NCBI GenBank assembly: GCA_036502005.1
Contig: DASXZH010000003.1
Coordinates: 1-64,000, forward strand
Reading direction: 5' to 3'
Source of the DNA: DASXZH01 sp036502005
Lineage (GTDB): Bacteria; Armatimonadota; Fimbriimonadia; Fimbriimonadales; Fimbriimonadaceae
DNA length: 64,000 bases
Each line of letters opens with the position of its first letter. Position 1 is the stretch's first letter. Both the position numbers and the translations under genes were made by a program. Shown here piece by piece: positions 43,804 to 52,900 of the stretch. The notes under the pieces were generated by a model, which saw only the letters and a program-made list of their open reading frames with translations, had not been told where the DNA came from and did not search any database.

Positions 43804-44633
43804 CTGCCAATCTGAGACTGGCCGCCGCCGCTTGGCGCCTGGAAATAGGTTGGGCTGTTGTCAGATCCACCTTGCTGTCCTTGTTGCTGCCCGCCTGCTA
43901 CGGCTCCGGCTCCAGCACCGCCGCCACTCGTGCCGCCACCGGGGGGTGTCTGAATAGCAGCCAGATAGAACTGGTGAGCGTAGTTCAGAGTTACCGGGTC
44001 TGTAAAGACGCGCAGCGAACTGTTCTGGCCCATGGCATGGGTGCCGTATTCTAAAGCTTCCCAAACCGCGATCTGCAGTCCCGCGCACTGCGAATCGGTG
44101 ACCGCGTTCTTGGAATTAAGGGAGACGATTCTGCCTGCGAGAGGAACGTTGCCCTGAGCTTTTGAGGTCGGGATGGTGCGCACGCCATAGCTCTGCCCAT
44201 CTCCGATGGGCGATCTTATGCCTGCGCAATAGGACAGCCACTGTCTGCCGTTCTCGTCCTGAAACTGGAGCTTTCCGGCAAAGGTTTGCTCAATCTGGCC
44301 GTCAACTCGAACGGAAACGAGTTTGCCGGTGGTGCCACCCATGAACTGAATGGGCACCACGTCCATTTGACCTGCGCCGGCCATTGCAAAAGGAGCATTG
44401 CGCGCGAACGAAATCGCGAGAGAACCTTCAGCAACGACTAAGCCTGCGCCAGCCATTACCAGAAGCGCCAAACCAAGCTTCTTGGTGTTTACCTTGGCAA
44501 AGCTTACGCGAGCTTTTAACGTAGTCGAAAGGCCGCCGAAATCGATCGGCGACCGAAAACCGGGTCTAGAAAAGGTCTTCGATGGAAAGATACCTTTCGC
44601 CTGTATCGTAGTTAAACGTGAGGATCCGAGCAT
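43800..44633 (-). CDS. Thioester-domain (TED) surface protein
   Basis: 277 residues. A hydrophobic segment (LGLALLVMAGAGLVVAEG) acts as signal or anchor. It holds the TED motif pair: Cys136 in LSYCAGI and Gln187 in AGLQIAVWEALEYG. In TED proteins these form an internal Cys-Gln thioester that can react covalently with host or surface amines. The C-terminus is a Gly/Gln-rich low-complexity tail. No clear start codon gives a short signal peptide; the ATG at 44633 overlaps cysK by 68 bp, so the true start may be further in. Overlaps the mqnD stop by 4 bp, convergently. Confidence 0.75.
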   Translation of the reverse strand: MLGSSRLTTIQAKGIFPSKTFSRPGFRSPIDFGGLSTTLKARVSFAKVNTKKLGLALLVMAGAGLVVAEGSLAISFARNAPFAMAGAGQMDVVPIQFMGGTTGKLVSVRVDGQIEQTFAGKLQFQDENGRQWLSYCAGIRSPIGDGQSYGVRTIPTSKAQGNVPLAGRIVSLNSKNAVTDSQCAGLQIAVWEALEYGTHAMGQNSSLRVFTDPVTLNYAHQFYLAAIQTPPGGGTSGGGAGAGAVAGGQQQGQQGGSDNSPTYFQAPSGGGQSQIGS

Positions 44634-45474
44634 TGTCTGCTACCTCCGGCAATTTCTTGTTGACTGCAGCAAGTGCCGCGCCAGAAGAGATTCCCACCAG
44701 GATACCTTCCTCTTTGGCACATCTTCGCGCGAATTCAAAAGCATCTGCATCGGCTACTTCAATTGCGCCGTCAATAGCATCGACGTGGAGGTTCTTAGGA
44801 ATGAAGCCGGCGCCCAATCCTTGCTGTCGGTGCGGACCAGGCGCGCCTCCACTGATCACGGGCGAAAGGTCTGGCTCAACCGCGAAAACCTTTAGGTTTG
44901 GCCATAGAGGTTTCAGAACCTCACCGCAAGCTGTGATATGGCCGCCTGTTCCGACGCCGGTGATGATGTAATCAAGTCCATCGGGGAAGTCGCGCAGGAT
45001 TTCCTGCGCTGTGGTCGCCTTGTGGATATCCACGTTGGATGGGTTGTCGAACTGGCTTGGTATCCAAGAGTTCGGGGTCTCGGCATGGAGTTCGCTGGCT
45101 CTTTCGATAGCGCCTTTCATGCCTTTCTCGCGGGGAGTTAGATCTAGTTCTGCACCGTATGCTTTGAGAATGCGGCGCCGTTCTATTGACATCGATTCCG
45201 GCATGACGAGAATGAGCCTATAGCCTTTGACGGCCGCGACCATGGCGAGGCCGATACCTGTGTTGCCGGAAGTAGGCTCAATCAGGACGCTGTCCTTGTT
45301 GAGGTCGCCGCGCTTTTCCGCGTCCTCAATCATCGCGAGGGCGATTCGGTCCTTGATGCTTGCGCCTGGATTGGTTCGCTCCAACTTGATCCAAACCTCT
45401 CGGCCCGGAAACAGCTTGTTAATGCGGACATGAGGCGTGTTTCCAATCGTTTCCAGAATGTTGTTGTATTTCAT
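44566..45474 (-). CDS. cysK: Cysteine synthase A
   Basis: A 302-residue PLP enzyme. Lys in NPGASIKDRIALAMI is the Schiff-base residue, EPTSGNTGIGLAM the substrate loop, TGVGTGGHITACG the PLP-phosphate site, and GISSGAALAA the PLP Ser. It makes cysteine from O-acetylserine and sulfide. Good AGGAG upstream of ATG 45474. Confidence 0.95.
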   Translation of the reverse strand: MKYNNILETIGNTPHVRINKLFPGREVWIKLERTNPGASIKDRIALAMIEDAEKRGDLNKDSVLIEPTSGNTGIGLAMVAAVKGYRLILVMPESMSIERRRILKAYGAELDLTPREKGMKGAIERASELHAETPNSWIPSQFDNPSNVDIHKATTAQEILRDFPDGLDYIITGVGTGGHITACGEVLKPLWPNLKVFAVEPDLSPVISGGAPGPHRQQGLGAGFIPKNLHVDAIDGAIEVADADAFEFARRCAKEEGILVGISSGAALAAVNKKLPEVADNARILTFNYDTGERYLSIEDLF

Positions 45475-45583
45475 AGTTCTCCTTTCCTAAATCTAAAATG
45501 GCCCGCATATTTGGGGTTGGGGAGAGGTTTCCGTGCGACTCCGGTCGCGACTCCCCATTTGAAACAGGTTTCCGGATTTGCCA

Positions 45584-45925
45584 TTAGATCCTTGCACCCA
45601 CGGCCGAATCGACGGTTTCCCCAGCTATCTCAGGAGCAAGCTGCTGCTGCTTTTTCTTCTTGGTTCGATAATAGATGACTTGCCCGAGCAACACCGAACG
45701 AAGCAGGATTCCAATAAAGAAGAACCACCCAAACGCAGGTTGATGCTGGGTGATTGAGAGGGCAAGCCCAAAGAGACGCCCGACAATGTTTAGACCGGGA
45801 AAAAGGAAGCTGAACTCGTCAGCCTCCTTGAGCTTATACAGCCGATGGATTTGCGGCAAATAGGAGGCTTCAACTAAATAGAGCCCACTTCCTCCTACCA
45901 CGGTGATGATTTCTGTCCAACTCAT
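45584..45925 (-). CDS. PQ-loop (SemiSWEET-like) small membrane protein
   Basis: 113 residues with three hydrophobic helices; ASYLPQIHRLYKLKEADEFSFLFPGLNIVGRLFGLAL is the PQ-loop repeat (PQ motif and Asn of helix 3). SemiSWEETs dimerise to move sugars. A basic KKKKQQQ tail follows. Same strand as cysK, 109 bp upstream. Confidence 0.75.
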   Translation of the reverse strand: MSWTEIITVVGGSGLYLVEASYLPQIHRLYKLKEADEFSFLFPGLNIVGRLFGLALSITQHQPAFGWFFFIGILLRSVLLGQVIYYRTKKKKQQQLAPEIAGETVDSAVGARI

Positions 45926-46176
45926 CCGTTCAGTTCTTGCGCCTTGATCTTGTTCATCTCAGGTAGCTGCGCCAGTTTGTAGGTTCGACTGTATCCACAA
46001 AGTTAGGCTTGACAGGCGTCAGCGTTCATTTTTATAACTACGAAGATTCTCCTTGAACAATTCGGACCATTGCTACGTTTCTAGAGGTTTCTCTTGACTT
46101 TTTTTAAAATACCGGATCATTTAAATCATTTATTATTTTATGGACTTTGGAGAGTAGGACACTGTAGGATTAAGCG

Positions 46177-46680
46177 ATGATCCACGCAATAGTAGCGGTC
46201 GTTTTGCTTCAATCTGGGATGAAACAGCAGGCGATTTTGCCGGCCAAGGATTCCGGGAATCTGCCTTTTACCCTCAGCGTGCCGCAATCCTGGCTCGTTA
46301 AAGGCGTTTGGCCGGTGCCCAAGGATACTGAGGATGGCTTTGTCCACCTGTGCGGGGGCAAGAACACTCTTACTCTTAGCCTGCAAAAGTATGCCAGTTC
46401 AAGCTTGTCGAACGTTCTGAGCAGCTTCGCGGTTCCAAAGAAAAAACACCCAGATCGATATTTCTCGGTGAAGGTTCCAGCCGGACAAGGAGCGCTGATC
46501 TTGGTTCCTATCAGCCACGAATCAGGAATTAGGGGCGCGCCGAGAGACTTGATAACCGGCCGCATATACTGCGGTAGCAACAGGGTTCTTTTCTACGAGT
46601 ATTCATTCTTTGATCGTAAAGCAACGGTCGATGATCGTAAGTTGATGCTTTCGATTTTGCAGACCGTGAAGTTAAAGTAG
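46177..46680 (+). CDS. Hypothetical secreted protein (167 aa)
   Basis: Short hydrophobic N-terminus (MIHAIVAVVLLQSG) then LPFTLSVPQSWLVKGVWP, a PsbP/Mog1-like opening similar to the 27007 protein. Stop overlaps the GTG start of the MogA-like gene by one base, so the two are coupled. Confidence 0.65.
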   Translation: MIHAIVAVVLLQSGMKQQAILPAKDSGNLPFTLSVPQSWLVKGVWPVPKDTEDGFVHLCGGKNTLTLSLQKYASSSLSNVLSSFAVPKKKHPDRYFSVKVPAGQGALILVPISHESGIRGAPRDLITGRIYCGSNRVLFYEYSFFDRKATVDDRKLMLSILQTVKLK

Positions 46681-47153
46681 TGTCAGCAAACTTATCTGCT
46701 CTAGTAGTTGTTGTTAGTGATTCGGTTTTTCAAGGTGCCTCCGAAGACCGATCCGGCGCCCTGCTTATTGAGTTGCTTTCAGTTCAGGGTTTGCGAATTG
46801 AGCCGCTGGTTATGGTTCCCGATGAGATTGACCTTATTCAGGCATCGGTGCGGGAATGCTCTGCCGACGTTATTGTCTTGACAGGCGGTACGGGCGTGTC
46901 GCCGCGAGACAATACGCCAGAGGCGATTCTTCCACTGATTGAGAAACGCTTGCACGGAGTTGAGGAAACAATCCGCTCGCACGGGATGAAGCAGACGCCA
47001 AACGCGATGCTTAGCCGAACGGTTGTAGGCACACGGGGTAGACAGCTTATTCTGTGTTTGCCGGGATCTCCGGCCGCAGTCAAAGCCGCCGTAGAAGCAG
47101 TGTTTCCAACTGTTCTACATGTGTTCGATGTTTTTGATGGAAAACGACATTAG
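46680..47153 (+). CDS. Molybdenum cofactor biosynthesis protein, MogA/MoaB family
   Basis: 157 residues of the MoCF-binding fold: SALVVVVSDSVFQG, DVIVLTGGTGVSPRDNTPEAI (the TGGTG loop and DxTPE motif) and LCLPGSPAAVKAAVEAV. It adenylates molybdopterin or inserts molybdenum. GTG start 46680. Confidence 0.9.
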   Translation: MSANLSALVVVVSDSVFQGASEDRSGALLIELLSVQGLRIEPLVMVPDEIDLIQASVRECSADVIVLTGGTGVSPRDNTPEAILPLIEKRLHGVEETIRSHGMKQTPNAMLSRTVVGTRGRQLILCLPGSPAAVKAAVEAVFPTVLHVFDVFDGKRH

Positions 47154-47364
47154 CCTGGACTTGTTGCTTTCGGGTAACACATTGGGCATGCTGAATTCCT
47201 ACGATATGCCACTTCTTCGTTTAAAGCTCAACAGCGGTGATCCAATAGATGCCGACCGGGCCATTTTCACTCTTTTGAGGCACATTGACCGCCTGGATGA
47301 GCGAGTGGGTGCGATCGAAAAAGAACTGCGTCAGCTTAAGGGTGAACCTGAAAAGACGTCTTAG
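47137..47364 (+). CDS. Hypothetical small protein (75 aa)
   Basis: Starts MENDISLDLLLSGNTL in the end of the MogA-like gene (17-bp overlap) and ends in a coiled-coil-like stretch LLRHIDRLDERVGAIEKELRQLKG. The charged heptad suggests a dimer. Function unknown. Confidence 0.55.
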   Translation: MENDISLDLLLSGNTLGMLNSYDMPLLRLKLNSGDPIDADRAIFTLLRHIDRLDERVGAIEKELRQLKGEPEKTS

Positions 47365-47444
47365 CCCACCAGTTCTCCTCAAGAAAGTTCAAAAAATGTA
47401 GAAAAGACTACACATGTTCGTAATATCTGTGTTATAGTAGACAC

Positions 47445-47735
47445 ATGTATGCCTCACAAGTAACTACAAACACAACGAACTGGGATTCAATCCTAAACGC
47501 AATGACACAGGAAGTGAACCATACGCCAACGTGGACGGCTGTTGGTGGTTATAGATCGCACTACTATGCGGCACGTCCCGTGCGCAGAACGAGCGTTCGG
47601 CGGAAGATAGCCTGGTCTCGAATCTTGCTGCCTTTGTTGGCTTTGGCTTGCATTTCTGCATACCAGGCAAACTCTAACACCGAGCAGCAGTATCAGAACG
47701 ACTATCAGAGTATTTACAGCAAAGTGGCACGTTAG
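47445..47735 (+). CDS. Small membrane-associated hypothetical protein
   Basis: 96 residues, basic (RPVRRTSVRRK) before one membrane helix (ILLPLLALACISAYQA). The upstream gap has an inverted repeat TGTAG-aaaaga-CTACA (47398-47413) and a TATAGT -10-like word at 47433, a possible controlled promoter. No family recognised. Confidence 0.6.
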   Translation: MYASQVTTNTTNWDSILNAMTQEVNHTPTWTAVGGYRSHYYAARPVRRTSVRRKIAWSRILLPLLALACISAYQANSNTEQQYQNDYQSIYSKVAR

Positions 47736-47751
47736 GACCAGTCGGAGCCAT

Positions 47752-47869
47752 TTGGAGTGCGGGGATCTATCCCCGCTTTGATTAGGCGAGTTATCGCCAC
47801 AAGGAGAGTTGTCCCGCCTAGCCAAGAAGTTGGCTAGGCCCAAGGCTGGGATAAATCGCCGCGCTCCAA
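47752..47869. repeat. Nested-hairpin repeat (MITE-like), TTGGAGTGCGGNGAT ends
   Basis: Outer arms TTGGAGTGCGGGGATCTAT (47752-47770) and its near complement (47851-47869, 16 of 19 match) enclose further stems, GCGGGGAT/ATCCCCGC-type, TAGGCGAG...CGCCTA and TAGCCAAG...TTGGCTA. Element length 118 bp, no coding content. It sits between the 47445 gene and the EF-G-like gene. Confidence 0.8.
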
Positions 47870-47872
47870 CCG

Positions 47873-49945
47873 CTAGTGCTCTAGTTCGTGAGCCGCTCTT
47901 AGCTTTTCGAATTCTTTCATCAGATTCTGCTGCTCAGGATGAGGAAGATCGTCGTAGTGCGACATGCTCTGGCTGAAGCGGCCTCGGCCTTTGGTGATGG
48001 AGCGCAGGTCAAGCGCATAGCGCATCATTGTGGCCATCGGCACCTGGGCTCTTACGCGGGTCTTGCCCGGCGCAATTGGATCCATCCCTTGTAGGCGTCC
48101 ACGGCGGCCGTTGAGGTCGCCGACCACGTCGCCCACCGTATCGTCAGGCACATCTACAGTGAGTTCTAGAACAGGCTCCAGGATAACAGGCTGGGCCTTT
48201 TCCGCGGCCGCTTTAAAAGCCAAGGAGCCGGCGATCTTGAAAGCCATTTCGCTGGAGTCCACATCGTGATAGCTGCCATCGTAGACCGTCGCCTTCACAT
48301 CTACCACTGGGTAACCGGCGAGGAAGCCGTGCTCCATGGTTTCTCGAATGCCTTTTTCCACCGCTGGGATGAAGTTTTTGGGAATCGAACCACCCACGAC
48401 TTTGTTCTCAAACTCAAAGCCGCCGCCTTGAGTGAGGGGGGCGAGCTCTATCCAGCAGTCACCGAACTGGCCTTTGCCACCGGTCTGCCTTTTATGGCGG
48501 CCTTGTGCCTTCGCAGAGCTCTTAATGGTCTCTTTGTAGGGCACTTTGGCGTCTTCGGTGGTTACGCTCACACCAAACCGCGTCTTCAGCTTTTCAATGG
48601 TGGTATCCAAGTGGATATCCCCCATCCCTTCAATCACCTCTTGGTGAAGACTGGGATTTCGCGAATACCGCAAAGTCGGGTCTTCTTCCAAGAGCTTTTG
48701 AAGCGAAGGGCCAAGCTTATCCTCATCTGCTTTGCTGACTGGCTTAATCGCAATGCGATAAATCGGTTCTGGGAAGTTGATCGGCGTTATTTGGACTTTA
48801 TCCTTGACAGTGCTAAGAGTGTCGCCGGTGTGCGTGTCTTGCAGCTTAGCTAATGCGCACAAGTCGCCCGCGACTACCGCCGTAGCCGGCTCTTGGCCTT
48901 TGCCATGGGGATAGTACAGGTTGTGCAGACGCTCTTCTCGTTCGCGGTTTACATTCAGAACCGGCTGATCTAGCTTCATAGTGCCGCTAAAAACACGGAA
49001 GTAGTTGATTTTGCCAACGTAGGGGTCGGCTGTCGATTTGAAGCAGAAGGCTGCCAGGGGGCCATCGGCGTCGGCTTTAAACTCCTTGTCGCCGATGACC
49101 TTGGGAACATCCTTCGGAGAAGGAAGCTCGCCGACAATTCGATCCAATAGGGTGGCAACGCCAATGCCGCTATGAGCGGACCCGAGCAACACAGGCACCA
49201 CGCGCCCATTTTCTGTGCCAACAAGGAGCCCATGTTCGATTTCGAGGGGGTTTAGCTGCTCGCCGTCCAGATATTTTAGAGCAAGTTCATCGTCGCCTTC
49301 GGCGGCGGCGTCCATCATCTTGTCTCTTCTTTCCGCCGCTTCTTCGGCGTAGCCGGTGGGGACTTCGTCGATTTCTTCGCCGCGGTCCTTGCCCTTATAA
49401 ACCTTCATGTTGAGGAGGTCAAGCACACCACTGAAGGCGGCCTGGTGGCCTATCGGAATCTGAACACCGACGATCTTGCGGCCGTAACGCGTGTGCAATG
49501 TATTCATCAAGCCGTCAAAATCGGCGTTGTCGCGCTCGAGCTTGTTAACAAAAATGCACTTGGCAAGACCGTGCTCTTCGGCAACTTCCCAGGCCAGTTC
49601 AAAACCTACATCGAGATCGGCCTTTGCCTCACACACGATGATCATCGACTCGACCACGCGCGCTATTGCGTGAAGATCGCCGATAAAGTCGGGGTAACCG
49701 GGCACATCGATCAAATTGATCTTGTGGCCGTGCCATTCGATGGGCAAAATAGACGCGCTTACGCTAATCTTTCGCCGAATTTCCAAGGGATCGTAGTCGC
49801 TTTGCGAGTTGCCGGCATCGATCGATCCAAGCCTCTCAGTCGCCCCTGCCGTGAAAAGCAAATGCTCAACAAGCATGCTTTTCCCGGATCCCCCATGGCC
49901 AACAATTGCTACGTTGCGAATTTTGTCTGCGGTGTACTGTTTCAA
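47873..49945 (-). CDS. Elongation factor G-like GTPase (EF-G2 type)
   Basis: A 690-residue translational GTPase. G1 is GHGGSGKS (canonical EF-G has GHIDAGKT), G3 DVPGYPDF, G4 NKLERDNADF with Glu in place of the usual Asp of NKxD, and domains III-V follow (KQTGGKGQFGDCWIEL, DSSEMAFKIAGSLAF). This is the second, divergent EF-G group (like T. thermophilus EF-G-2); such proteins may act in ribosome recycling or stress. TTG start with GGAG upstream. Confidence 0.9.
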   Translation of the reverse strand: MKQYTADKIRNVAIVGHGGSGKSMLVEHLLFTAGATERLGSIDAGNSQSDYDPLEIRRKISVSASILPIEWHGHKINLIDVPGYPDFIGDLHAIARVVESMIIVCEAKADLDVGFELAWEVAEEHGLAKCIFVNKLERDNADFDGLMNTLHTRYGRKIVGVQIPIGHQAAFSGVLDLLNMKVYKGKDRGEEIDEVPTGYAEEAAERRDKMMDAAAEGDDELALKYLDGEQLNPLEIEHGLLVGTENGRVVPVLLGSAHSGIGVATLLDRIVGELPSPKDVPKVIGDKEFKADADGPLAAFCFKSTADPYVGKINYFRVFSGTMKLDQPVLNVNREREERLHNLYYPHGKGQEPATAVVAGDLCALAKLQDTHTGDTLSTVKDKVQITPINFPEPIYRIAIKPVSKADEDKLGPSLQKLLEEDPTLRYSRNPSLHQEVIEGMGDIHLDTTIEKLKTRFGVSVTTEDAKVPYKETIKSSAKAQGRHKRQTGGKGQFGDCWIELAPLTQGGGFEFENKVVGGSIPKNFIPAVEKGIRETMEHGFLAGYPVVDVKATVYDGSYHDVDSSEMAFKIAGSLAFKAAAEKAQPVILEPVLELTVDVPDDTVGDVVGDLNGRRGRLQGMDPIAPGKTRVRAQVPMATMMRYALDLRSITKGRGRFSQSMSHYDDLPHPEQQNLMKEFEKLRAAHELEH

Positions 49946-49996
49946 ATCCGAATCTCCAAGGAATGCTTACCCTATTTTTTAACCTTGTGGTAAGAA

Positions 49997-50398
49997 TTAA
50001 CCGCCCTTCAGATAGGCCCACCCCGATTCTTCTTTACGAACAACCTCCGCGACGCCTGAATCAACAGTAATCGCGCCCGGCACGAGCTGCTTTAAACTCA
50101 CGTGCATGCCCTTCATCGTGTTTCCACACGCCGCGAAAACGGCGCCTGCTCTTTGTAACGCCTTTATCCGAGAAACAAGTTTTGCGGAACTTGGTATGAG
50201 CATGCCAAGCCCGTTTCCATGGCAGACGACTTCCAATTGCAGGTTTTCAGAACCAAACGCTTTCTCCAGATTCTCCGCGTTGTTGAGAATGGTGCTATAG
50301 GCGAGTAAGCCGGCAACGTTCACTTCGATAACGACTTTGTGTTTTGCCGTTTGGATGCCCGAGAACGCCAGGATGGAGAGTAGCAGGGAAGTCTTCAT
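49997..50398 (-). CDS. DsrE/DsrF-like secreted protein
   Basis: 133 residues: short signal peptide (MKTSLLLSILAFSG), then the DsrE fold with EVVCHGNGLGMLI, AGAVFAACGNTM (conserved Cys) and VPGAITVDSGVAEVVRKEESGWAYLKGG, the family end. DsrE-type proteins bind or carry sulfur via Cys; exported members have unknown roles. Upstream of and same strand as the EF-G-like gene. Confidence 0.85.
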   Translation of the reverse strand: MKTSLLLSILAFSGIQTAKHKVVIEVNVAGLLAYSTILNNAENLEKAFGSENLQLEVVCHGNGLGMLIPSSAKLVSRIKALQRAGAVFAACGNTMKGMHVSLKQLVPGAITVDSGVAEVVRKEESGWAYLKGG

Positions 50399-50444
50399 TC
50401 CTCGTTTTAGCAGTTCTGAAAGCGAAATGGCATAAACTTAGGCT

Positions 50445-51050
50445 GTGGTTTCAATCGTTGCATCTATATTCCTGCTAAACGGGCTCCTGCCCGCGCCTCG
50501 GCATGCGCCGAGGTGGTTCGACCTTGAGATCGCTGGATACCGCCTCTCGTTCGACGTTTCGCATGGTGATGTTGCCGTTATAGATCCCAAAACACGTTAT
50601 ATGCTGATTCGAAACATAGAGTGCGATGGTGCCGATATAACCCTTCTCCTGACCAAAGACCGATACGAAGTCGACGGTATGGGGGTTGGAATTCCTGCGT
50701 TCTCAAAGGATTTAACGAACAAGGACATGCAAGCTAAGGAAAAGCCACTACCGAACCTTCAAACGGGCAAAGGCATTTCGATAGGTGATGACATTCAAGA
50801 AGTCATGTCAAAGCTTGGTGCGCCAAGCAAGAGATTCATGACGGGGAATCGTCACCAGTTTGCCAATCTCTTATATAGCTGGCTCAAAGGGAAAGGCATT
50901 GAAGCCGATCTCTACGAAGAAACATATGTCTTTAAAGCCGACAGGCTGATAGAGATCCTTTTTACAAAAGGGCCAGATCATGGTTACTCCGACATGGCCG
51001 TTTTTGCCCCCAAAGCGAAAGATGCGGTGAAAAAACGCAAGGGCGATTAG
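50445..51050 (+). CDS. Hypothetical secreted protein (201 aa)
   Basis: GTG start with a hydrophobic N-terminus. Near the middle GKGISIGDDIQEVMSKLGAPSKR resembles the BamE/SmpA-type repeat (GxSxxxVxxxLGxPxxx). Divergent from the DsrE gene. Function unknown. Confidence 0.6.
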   Translation: MVSIVASIFLLNGLLPAPRHAPRWFDLEIAGYRLSFDVSHGDVAVIDPKTRYMLIRNIECDGADITLLLTKDRYEVDGMGVGIPAFSKDLTNKDMQAKEKPLPNLQTGKGISIGDDIQEVMSKLGAPSKRFMTGNRHQFANLLYSWLKGKGIEADLYEETYVFKADRLIEILFTKGPDHGYSDMAVFAPKAKDAVKKRKGD

Positions 51051-51123
51051 CTTTGCTACTCAAACTCAGCCACTAACTTGCCTCATGGCACAGCCGCGCT
51101 ATGGGGCATAATCGGCATTTACG

Positions 51124-51666
51124 TCAGTTCATCGGCGCGACTTTGCCATCGATCTTCACAACGATATTCGATGTATGGGAAGACTTCAACTTCCAGTCTG
51201 AGCCGATAACGTGTACCCACAAATCCTCGGATTTGGCTTGCAGATCAAACAAGTGTGGTTTGCTATCGCCTAGGTTCATAGTTGCGGTCATCCTTCCCAC
51301 CACCCAAGCCCTTAAAACCAGCTCTGTATAATGTTTTTCCTGATAGCTGCCCCTTTTCCATTTCATGCCTAATCTATCAAATTTGGTGACAGTCTTGGTC
51401 CACTTAACATCGGTCAAGCGGTCTCGCTGCGCCTTAAAATCTTTAATGACGTCGTCACGGGACATCGCCTCTTTATGCCCCTCACGGGTGGCTTGAAAAT
51501 CATCGGTCATCAAAGTGGAAAACCCGTCGAATTTCTTGTCCAAGAAGTCCTTTGCCATTTGATCATAGGCGGCCTTGATGCCCTTCTTAGCCTCGCCGGC
51601 TTTATCTGCCTTGGCCAAAGCTAAGGAACCTAAAACCAAAGGGAGGCAAAGCGCGTAATATTTCAT
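51124..51666 (-). CDS. SnoaL/NTF2-like secreted protein
   Basis: 180 residues. Signal peptide MKYYALCLPLVLGSLALAKA; then GIKAAYDQMAKDFLDKKFDGFSTLMTDDFQATREG and ending W.HVIGSDWKLKSSHT, the DUF4440/SnoaL layout (helix, then beta sheet with a final WK(I/L) strand). Function unknown; possibly ligand binding. Confidence 0.7.
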   Translation of the reverse strand: MKYYALCLPLVLGSLALAKADKAGEAKKGIKAAYDQMAKDFLDKKFDGFSTLMTDDFQATREGHKEAMSRDDVIKDFKAQRDRLTDVKWTKTVTKFDRLGMKWKRGSYQEKHYTELVLRAWVVGRMTATMNLGDSKPHLFDLQAKSEDLWVHVIGSDWKLKSSHTSNIVVKIDGKVAPMN

Positions 51667-51716
51667 GCAGGGATGTTACCCCTCGCTCATACTGCATAAA
51701 AGGCGAAGAGAACGTT

Positions 51717-52847
51717 ATGGAATTGGCGAAAAAGCTTCTAGGACTTGGCGAGATCAAAGTGTTAGATTTGAGCCAAGCGGCAATCGCGCGAGCCATCCAT
51801 CAGCCGTGGATGCACGACGGGTTTTATTACCTTCTGCCACCGGAGGGCTACACCGGGCAAGATATTCAAAAGCTGTTCGATGAGGGCCGCGATGCCGGAG
51901 AGGTGAACTACACCTATAACGCACAGAGCTCGATGGACATGAATCATAAGCCGATCCTTCCGCTGGATCCTTATGCCAACAAATATTTCAGCAACCCGCC
52001 GCATGGATTTCTGAAGATCCTGGCCGTGGCGCGCTCGAAGGTTGAGAAACTCAGTGCTCTACTGGATGAACTGAAGAGGCCCTTTGATCCGGAGAGCTTT
52101 CCACACTTGAAAGAGCTCGTCCTTTCCAATTTTAAAGAGCCCTCCGCCGGCCACCAAACATCGGTCGCTTTAAGGTTGATACACGAGGATTGGAAGCACC
52201 TTTCTGCTTTGGAATCCGATCTGAAAGACCACATCGCCGAGCAAAACCTGGTCCGCGAGATCTTTGTGACCAGGCATAGCGTCAAGGGCCTTCCGCCCGA
52301 AGTCACCCTCAATTCAACCGAGGCAACCACCGAAAAGGGCACTCAATTCTTGCTGGACTTGGCCGCTTACGTGAAAGAGCATCAACCAAAACTAGAAGAA
52401 ATAAAGATTCCAGTGGGAGCGGCTATAGCGGCTGAGCCCGTTCCCGAACTCAACTTTTCAGTGCCGGCTTTCGGTGGTCCAAGACCGCAAGCGGTTGCAG
52501 TTGTAGAAGACCCCAGCACGAACTACAAGCATGCCTTGGAGCACTTGGTTACCTCGCTGAAGCTGATGGAAGACTTTGCCGGCATAACGGTGACCGTGGC
52601 GGGTCTCATGGCGCTTATCGAGATGCCGAAAAAGGGATTTATGGGACTTGCCGGGCACTTCGATAAATCCCAAGAAGGAACGCTCTACCAAGTTTGCCAA
52701 AGTGTAAAGATCATGCCGGGCTTGCACGGCGGATGGGCGGTTTTTTACCACTATGACAAGACCACCCGGGTTCTGAGCATAAAGGTTGGGCCGGAGGACA
52801 TGTCAGCCCCTCCTGGCTGGCAGAACCTAACTCAGTCTTTCGTTTGA
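51717..52847 (+). CDS. Hypothetical protein (376 aa)
   Basis: Soluble, mostly helical with a Pro/Ala-rich middle (VGAAIAAEPVPELNF). Contains GFYYLLPPEGYTGQDIQKLFDEGRDAGE and a C-terminal GLHGGWAVFYHYDKTTRVLSI. No recognised domain. GAAGAGAA lies upstream of ATG 51717. Confidence 0.65.
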   Translation: MELAKKLLGLGEIKVLDLSQAAIARAIHQPWMHDGFYYLLPPEGYTGQDIQKLFDEGRDAGEVNYTYNAQSSMDMNHKPILPLDPYANKYFSNPPHGFLKILAVARSKVEKLSALLDELKRPFDPESFPHLKELVLSNFKEPSAGHQTSVALRLIHEDWKHLSALESDLKDHIAEQNLVREIFVTRHSVKGLPPEVTLNSTEATTEKGTQFLLDLAAYVKEHQPKLEEIKIPVGAAIAAEPVPELNFSVPAFGGPRPQAVAVVEDPSTNYKHALEHLVTSLKLMEDFAGITVTVAGLMALIEMPKKGFMGLAGHFDKSQEGTLYQVCQSVKIMPGLHGGWAVFYHYDKTTRVLSIKVGPEDMSAPPGWQNLTQSFV

Positions 52848-52900
52848 ACGCTCGCGCTATTGAAGGGCGTAGAACCAAACGTTATTAAAGGGAGACAACT

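Noticed and set aside
46094..46137. TTGACT with T-rich downstream as promoter for the 46177 gene
   Set aside because: No -10 hexamer at 16-18 bp; spacing to the nearest TA-rich words is more than 20 bp.
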